Assembly (NCBI GenBank): GCA_964534095.1
Contig: CAZHPF010000041.1
Coordinates: 1 to 7,714 of the forward strand
Source: CALMSM01 sp964534095
GTDB lineage: Bacteria > Patescibacteriota > Saccharimonadia > Saccharimonadales > CALMSM01
Length of the DNA stretch: 7,714 bases
Direction: 5' to 3'
The position numbers and the translations under genes were made by a program. Positions 4,412 through 7,714 of this stretch are shown here, piece after piece (the stretch's first letter is position 1; every line of letters starts with the position of its first letter). The notes beneath the pieces are model-generated. The model was not told the origin of the DNA. It saw only the letters and a list, made by a program, of their open reading frames with translations, and did no database searches.

Positions 4412-5663
4412 CACGGATGCGCGTTGCAAACCATTTAGCGCTGGGGCGGACAGTTCGCTTCATTGTGGTTCTGTCCACATGAACCAGTCCAAATTGCGGC
4501 CACCACCCATACTTCCACTCAAAGTTATCTAGGAGGCTCCAGTGGAAATAGCCACGCAAATCTACCCCTTCGGACAAAGCCCGCTCCATTGCCACGATTG
4601 TTTCCTCTAGCCACCACCGACGATAGTCGTCGCGGGCATCTGCCAATCCGTTTTCAGTCACAAATATTGGTTTTTTATACCGCGACCATGTCCGCAGTAG
4701 AAGCGGATACAATCCCTCCGGTTCCATATACCATCCCAAATCATTGACTGGCACCGTAGGATTTACGCGCTTCGCGAATCCAGTATAGTAATCTGTAAAA
4801 TAGTAATTAATGCCTATGAAATCCTGCTGTTTGCGGATACGATTCAAAAACCACCAGTTCCACACATAGCGCATCCACCGGGTAGCCATTTGGTCAACAG
4901 TATTATGAGGGCGCTTTGCTTGAATATTTCCAAGCTGTTGGGCTACGCCGACCTGCAAACTAGGCTTTTTAGCTTTACAAATATCATAAGCCAACCGGTG
5001 GGCACGTATCAGGTTGCGATACACTTGCCAACAAAGCAATAGATTACGCTTTTGCGGGGGCCATTCACCGTTAAGATATCCGAAGCTCGCGTAGACATTT
5101 GGTTCGTTGATAGTAATAACATAACTGAGGTCGTCGAGGAGACTATCGGCCACTTTTTCCATAAACCGGCGAAAATACTTTAGATTATCGCGTTTGGCAA
5201 ACCCACCGCGTTCAGCAAACCAAACCGGTACCGTCCAGTGCCAGATATTGGCAAACGGTTCGATATGCCGCTTGCGTAGTGCTGCAATATACTCCCGATA
5301 ATGAGCAATCTCTGCTTCATCCCACTCGCCTTCCTTGGGTTCAATTCGTGACCATTCAATCCCAAACCGAAACGAATTAAGCTGTAAGCTGCCGAGCAAA
5401 TCAAAATCTGTCTGGTATCGATTGTAATGGTCAACACCCTTGCCGGAAAGATAGTTAGCAGGATCCTCTGCTTGAGCTTTCACCTTTGGCCAATTAGGCA
5501 ACCAGTTTAACCGTTGATGGGCTGTTTGGGCTAGTTCTTTGGCGTGCGCCGCTTCCCACTCCGACCACTGATTGGTGTTTCCTCCCTCTACCTGATGCGC
5601 AGCCGTGCTGGCTCCCCAAAAAAAGTGCTTCGGAAATATATTAGCGTTGTGGTCTTCTTTCAC
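4398..5663 (-). CDS. Family 1 glycoside hydrolase (beta-glucosidase-like)
   Basis: GH1 enzymes are retaining (beta/alpha)8-barrel glycosidases that hydrolyse beta-linked glucosides, galactosides or their 6-phosphates. Seen in the 421-residue sequence: FFWGASTAAHQVEGG (14-28, sugar-binding Q24); RFGIEWSRIEP (99-109); WHWTVPVWF (141-149, H142); TINEPN (184-189) with acid/base E187; INYYFTDYYTGF (285-296); VTENGLAD (335-342) with nucleophile E337; and HWSLLDNFEWKYGWWPQFGL (374-393). Both catalytic glutamates are present. There is no signal peptide, so it is cytoplasmic and probably acts on imported disaccharides. It is slightly shorter than the usual 440-480 residues. The start is GTG at 5661-5663, only 8 nt after a perfect TATAAT, which suggests a leaderless mRNA. 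Exact substrate cannot be told. Confidence 0.95.
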   Translation of the reverse strand: MKEDHNANIFPKHFFWGASTAAHQVEGGNTNQWSEWEAAHAKELAQTAHQRLNWLPNWPKVKAQAEDPANYLSGKGVDHYNRYQTDFDLLGSLQLNSFRFGIEWSRIEPKEGEWDEAEIAHYREYIAALRKRHIEPFANIWHWTVPVWFAERGGFAKRDNLKYFRRFMEKVADSLLDDLSYVITINEPNVYASFGYLNGEWPPQKRNLLLCWQVYRNLIRAHRLAYDICKAKKPSLQVGVAQQLGNIQAKRPHNTVDQMATRWMRYVWNWWFLNRIRKQQDFIGINYYFTDYYTGFAKRVNPTVPVNDLGWYMEPEGLYPLLLRTWSRYKKPIFVTENGLADARDDYRRWWLEETIVAMERALSEGVDLRGYFHWSLLDNFEWKYGWWPQFGLVHVDRTTMKRTVRPSAKWFATRIRDITK

Positions 5664-5671
5664 TAATACTC

Positions 5672-5699
5672 ATTATACAGGAGCAAAATGGTTTCTAAA
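5672..5699 (-). promoter_or_regulatory. GH1 promoter, likely leaderless
   Basis: On the minus strand TATAAT (5672-5677) is a perfect -10, with TTTAGA (5694-5699, 4 of 6) as a -35 at 16-bp spacing. The -10 ends 8 nt before the GTG start codon. With initiation 6-8 nt downstream of the -10, the transcript would begin at or next to the start codon. Confidence 0.65.
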
Positions 5700-5718
5700 G
5701 AATATACATTAATACTGA

Positions 5719-6402
5719 CTAAAGACCCTGCATCCTGGCAAGCACGCGCTGCCCCAACCCTAACGGAGACTCAGAGACTACAGGTATTTCTATCGGAGCC
5801 GGGTTAGCTACCGCGACATACGGCAGCCACCTGTTGCCTTCATCACCCACACTTGCATCATCAAGCCCCATGCCAGTCACCCAGACGTCTGGAACCGTAA
5901 AGCACGCATCAATATCTCCCCTAAACAGCGAAAAACTTGGGTCACGCGTACATTGCTTGGTCGCAAGCACCGCTGCATCCACTGATGCTGCCCTATGTTT
6001 TCTGCCTAGTAAATGGTTCGCCGCAAACGCCAAGGTTAAACCGCGTTCAACTATATCGTCAAGTAATACCACAGGCCGTCCTGCTACCACTGTTCTGTCT
6101 CTGTCAATGTCAAGTTTTAGCTGGGGCTTACCGGCTCGTCTGCCCCGACCATATGTTGAAACCGTCATATAATCAATTTCCGGATGAAAAGTCGGGTCAA
6201 CCTCCACTATAGCCCTCATAAGCTGACCGGCAAATGGGGCTGCGCCTCGCATCAGCGCTACGAACAATGGGCGTTCACCGTTCTGATACCGACCAGCTAA
6301 CCTACTAGCTAGCCCAGCGATTTTTTCAGATACTTCCCGTGAGCCGTATAATACCTCACCATGTAATTTTGCCTGATGCGCTCTGTCGGCAATACCTGTC
6401 AT
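5719..6402 (-). CDS. Phosphoribosyltransferase, HPRT-like, with C-terminal extension
   Basis: Type I phosphoribosyltransferases transfer ribose-5-phosphate from PRPP to a base; the closest look is to hypoxanthine/guanine enzymes used in purine salvage. Seen in 227 residues: EVLYGSREVSEKIAGLASRL (16-35, like the HPRT N-terminus); LFVALMRGAAPFAGQLMR (46-63, pyrophosphate loop region); IDYMTVSTYGRG (76-87, flexible-loop start); the PRPP motif VVLLDDIVERGLTL (111-124); and VWVTGMGLDD (173-182, like the base-binding VGYGLD). The PRPP loop has ERG where DTG/DSG is usual, so the normal T/S before G is R119. A tail of about 45 residues follows the normal end of the fold. The ATG at 6400-6402 has no Shine-Dalgarno and lies 6 nt after a TATACT box. 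The base specificity is uncertain. Confidence 0.85.
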   Translation of the reverse strand: MTGIADRAHQAKLHGEVLYGSREVSEKIAGLASRLAGRYQNGERPLFVALMRGAAPFAGQLMRAIVEVDPTFHPEIDYMTVSTYGRGRRAGKPQLKLDIDRDRTVVAGRPVVLLDDIVERGLTLAFAANHLLGRKHRAASVDAAVLATKQCTRDPSFSLFRGDIDACFTVPDVWVTGMGLDDASVGDEGNRWLPYVAVANPAPIEIPVVSESPLGLGQRVLARMQGL

Positions 6403-6408
6403 ATACTT

Positions 6409-6414
6409 AGTATA
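6409..6414 (-). promoter_or_regulatory. -10 box of the phosphoribosyltransferase gene
   Basis: TATACT on the minus strand (5 of 6 to TATAAT) ends 6 nt before the ATG, in a 45-nt gap after the flavodoxin gene. No good -35 is found at 16-18 bp. The spacing predicts a transcript starting at the ATG itself. Alternatively the gene is read through from the upstream operon. Confidence 0.45.
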
Positions 6415-6422
6415 GTGAACTG

Positions 6423-6455
6423 GTCAACGATTACTACTGTTGTTTTGTCAACGAT
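6423..6455. repeat. 9-bp direct repeat GTCAACGAT before the phosphoribosyltransferase gene
   Basis: Two perfect copies, 6423-6431 and 6447-6455, are 24 bp apart. One overlaps the flavodoxin stop codon and the other lies just upstream of the TATACT box. On the minus strand each contains TTGAC, a -35-like core, but neither is correctly spaced from the -10. This could be a regulator site or chance. Confidence 0.35.
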
Positions 6456-7161
6456 ATTCCGGGTTAGAATGGTCGAGTTTGGTGCCGGTTTTCCATTTTG
6501 TTTTTTGGTTGCCTTTGGCCGGTAAACCCCCTGCGGCCTTTAGCATGGCCGCTGTATGCATCAGATTCCATGCCATAAAAGTAGTATTACGATTCGTGAA
6601 GTCATTATCTAGCCCCTCTCCATCGTCGCCATAGCTTGATCCAGGACCAGCCTCACCTATCCATCCAGCATCTGCTTGCGGAGGGATCGTATAACCAATA
6701 TGCTGCAAGCTATACAATACGTTCATGGCGCAGTGTTTGATGCCATCTTCGTTACCAGTAATCAAGCAGCCACCAGCACGACCGTAATATATCCACTGGC
6801 CTTTATCATTTACCTCTCCGGAACAGGCATACAACCGTTCAATTATTTTCTTCATTTCGCTGCTGTTGTCACCCAGCCAAATCGGGCCAGCCAATACCAA
6901 GATATCGGCCTTCATCACACGCTTGAATAATTCCGGCCACTCATCTTTATCCCATCCTTTTTTACGCATATCAGGGTAAACACCAGGGGCAATGTCATGA
7001 TCCACGGCTCGAACCATATCTACCTCCACGCCCTGTTCCCGCATGATGTTGGCGCTGGCGTCTACCAGTAGCTGAGTGTGGCTTTTTTCAGGTGATTTTG
7101 TAAGCGTGCAATTTATAAAAAGCGCTTTCAAATTTGAATAATCTCTGTGTTCGGTGGTCAT
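6448..7161 (-). CDS. Flavodoxin-fold NAD(P)H-dependent FMN reductase family protein
   Basis: The protein has the NADPH-dependent FMN reductase/flavodoxin fold, which binds FMN and uses NAD(P)H to reduce flavin, quinone or other acceptors in the cytoplasm. Seen in 237 residues: KALFINCTLTKSPEKSHTQ (12-30, first strand and phosphate-binding loop); ADILVLAGPIWLGDNSSEMK (85-104, with the PIWLGDNSS flavin loop); GRAGGCLITGNEDGIKHC (127-144); and AGWIGEAGPGSSY (165-177). The frame stays open to 7191, but the ATG at 7159-7161 is preferred because GAGGAG lies 5 nt before it (7167-7172). That Shine-Dalgarno overlaps the stop codon of the DUF1801 gene, indicating translational coupling. It ends in TGA. 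The physiological substrate is unknown. Confidence 0.9.
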   Translation of the reverse strand: MTTEHRDYSNLKALFINCTLTKSPEKSHTQLLVDASANIMREQGVEVDMVRAVDHDIAPGVYPDMRKKGWDKDEWPELFKRVMKADILVLAGPIWLGDNSSEMKKIIERLYACSGEVNDKGQWIYYGRAGGCLITGNEDGIKHCAMNVLYSLQHIGYTIPPQADAGWIGEAGPGSSYGDDGEGLDNDFTNRNTTFMAWNLMHTAAMLKAAGGLPAKGNQKTKWKTGTKLDHSNPEYR

Positions 7162-7171
7162 CTTTGCTCCT

Positions 7172-7609
7172 CTATAGTGTAAAAAACTCAAACGGATTTT
7201 TGTCGTGCTTCATACGACGCTCGAGTTCCAGCAGGATCTCTTTTACGGTGTCCGTATTGAGGTCTTCGATTTTCTTAAACCGTATACAGCTCTTGCCGCA
7301 GCTGACTTTTCCTAGTTTATCCTGATATATCTCCGCCATGTACTTGCCGTTGGTCACAGCGCAAATATACAGGCTCATGTAATTTTTTTGCGGTGCAATC
7401 GCCACAATTGGCCAGGTGCCCTCGCGACCCGATTTAGACTTGTAGTTAAATACACCGTAACCCATCATGGTAATGCTCATGCCTGTGTGGAGTTGTGGCT
7501 TGAGCAACGGCGCGGTCGTTCGGATCAGGCTATCGAGTGCCCTCAGAGCTGATTCGCGCTCGCCTGTAGCCTTGAAAAATTCTTCAATTGTGGTCGCCTC
7601 AACTTTCAA
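7172..7609 (-). CDS. DUF1801-domain (YdhG-like) protein
   Basis: This 145-residue protein matches the DUF1801 pattern: an N-terminal helical region, then TGMSITMMGYGVFNYKSK (42-59), PIVAIAPQKNYMSLYI (67-82) and the characteristic GKSCIRFKKIEDLN (105-118), followed by a C-terminal helix. No biochemical role is established for the family that I can state. The start is TTG at 7607-7609, chosen because GGGAG (7616-7620 in complement) sits 6 nt before it and no in-frame ATG is close. It begins 1 nt after the stop of the upstream membrane-protein gene and its stop overlaps the Shine-Dalgarno of the flavodoxin gene, so the three are one operon. Confidence 0.88.
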   Translation of the reverse strand: MKVEATTIEEFFKATGERESALRALDSLIRTTAPLLKPQLHTGMSITMMGYGVFNYKSKSGREGTWPIVAIAPQKNYMSLYICAVTNGKYMAEIYQDKLGKVSCGKSCIRFKKIEDLNTDTVKEILLELERRMKHDKNPFEFFTL

Positions 7610-7610
7610 C

Positions 7611-7714
7611 CTATACTCCCATGGCTCCGATGATAAGTCCCATAACTACAAACGTTACGAGCTCATGAGTAATATTCAATAATGTTAGGTTTTTTGGTCG
7701 CCCCTCAAACGCAT
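7611..7714 (-). CDS. C-terminal end of a DUF1761-like membrane protein, cut by the right edge
   Basis: The frame is open from the window edge to TAG at 7611-7613 and encodes the last 33 residues. FEGRPKNLTLLN is followed by a hydrophobic helix ending in VVMGLIIGAMGV. In DUF1761 proteins a similar [FW]EGR.....LINA block precedes the last membrane helix, so this family is the best guess. The start of the gene is outside the window. One base separates its stop from the TTG start of the DUF1801 gene, and it supplies that gene's Shine-Dalgarno, showing translational coupling. Family assignment from 33 residues is tentative; the reality of the coding frame is well supported. Confidence 0.65.
   Translation of the reverse strand, partial: AFEGRPKNLTLLNITHELVTFVVMGLIIGAMGV

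Noticed and set aside
5834..6172. 112-codon plus-strand ORF
   Set aside because: Antisense to the phosphoribosyltransferase; its Ser/Thr/Pro-rich composition is what reversed coding sequence gives.
7162..7191. Upstream ATG adding 10 residues to the flavodoxin-fold protein
   Set aside because: It lacks a Shine-Dalgarno and overlaps the DUF1801 gene by 20 nt, whereas the ATG at 7159-7161 has GAGGAG at ideal spacing.

Overview
The window reads as a piece of a small, gene-dense bacterial chromosome, most likely from a Candidatus Saccharibacteria (TM7)-type or related Patescibacteria lineage. This is an inference from gene style and content: a divergent short MraZ, RsmH and a tiny FtsL-like protein in a division cluster; a stand-alone YvcK; a cytoplasmic GH1 glycosidase; a phosphoribosyltransferase; a DUF1761/DUF1801/flavodoxin trio; and many genes with a -10 box almost touching the start codon. 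TGA is used as a normal stop (6448-6450), which argues against the TGA=Gly code of Gracilibacteria and Absconditabacteria. No RNA gene, mobile element, CRISPR or phage signature was seen.

Every supported gene is on the minus strand, so transcription runs from right to left. From the right edge there is a tight three-gene operon: the C-terminal end of a DUF1761-like membrane protein (cut by the window edge), a DUF1801 protein with a TTG start one base later, and a flavodoxin-fold NAD(P)H/FMN reductase whose Shine-Dalgarno overlaps the previous stop codon. Then come single genes, most with their own promoter: an HPRT-like phosphoribosyltransferase, a family 1 glycoside hydrolase, a YvcK/CofD-like protein, and a one-pass membrane protein of unknown function with a near-perfect sigma-70 promoter (TTGACA-N17-TATAGT) and a strong intrinsic terminator.

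The left third is a division/cell-wall (dcw) cluster start: mraZ, rsmH, an ftsL-like gene, and the first 15 codons of another gene at the left edge, probably an FtsI-type transpeptidase. This cluster has unusually long gaps (322 nt between mraZ and rsmH, 194 nt between rsmH and ftsL). They hold hairpins, A-rich leaders sharing a 12-mer, and two very short ORFs with good Shine-Dalgarno sites. Upstream of mraZ there are TGGG repeats around a candidate promoter, as expected for MraZ autoregulation, and a consensus DnaA box.

The most notable global pattern is a split in initiation signals. Genes inside operons (left-edge gene, DUF1801, flavodoxin) have Shine-Dalgarno sequences, while promoter-proximal genes (phosphoribosyltransferase, GH1, yvcK, membrane protein, mraZ) have none, and several place a -10 box so near the start that their mRNAs are probably leaderless. 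I did not find a clearly new defence or mobile system. The best candidates for something undescribed are the dcw leader regions and the orphan membrane protein.
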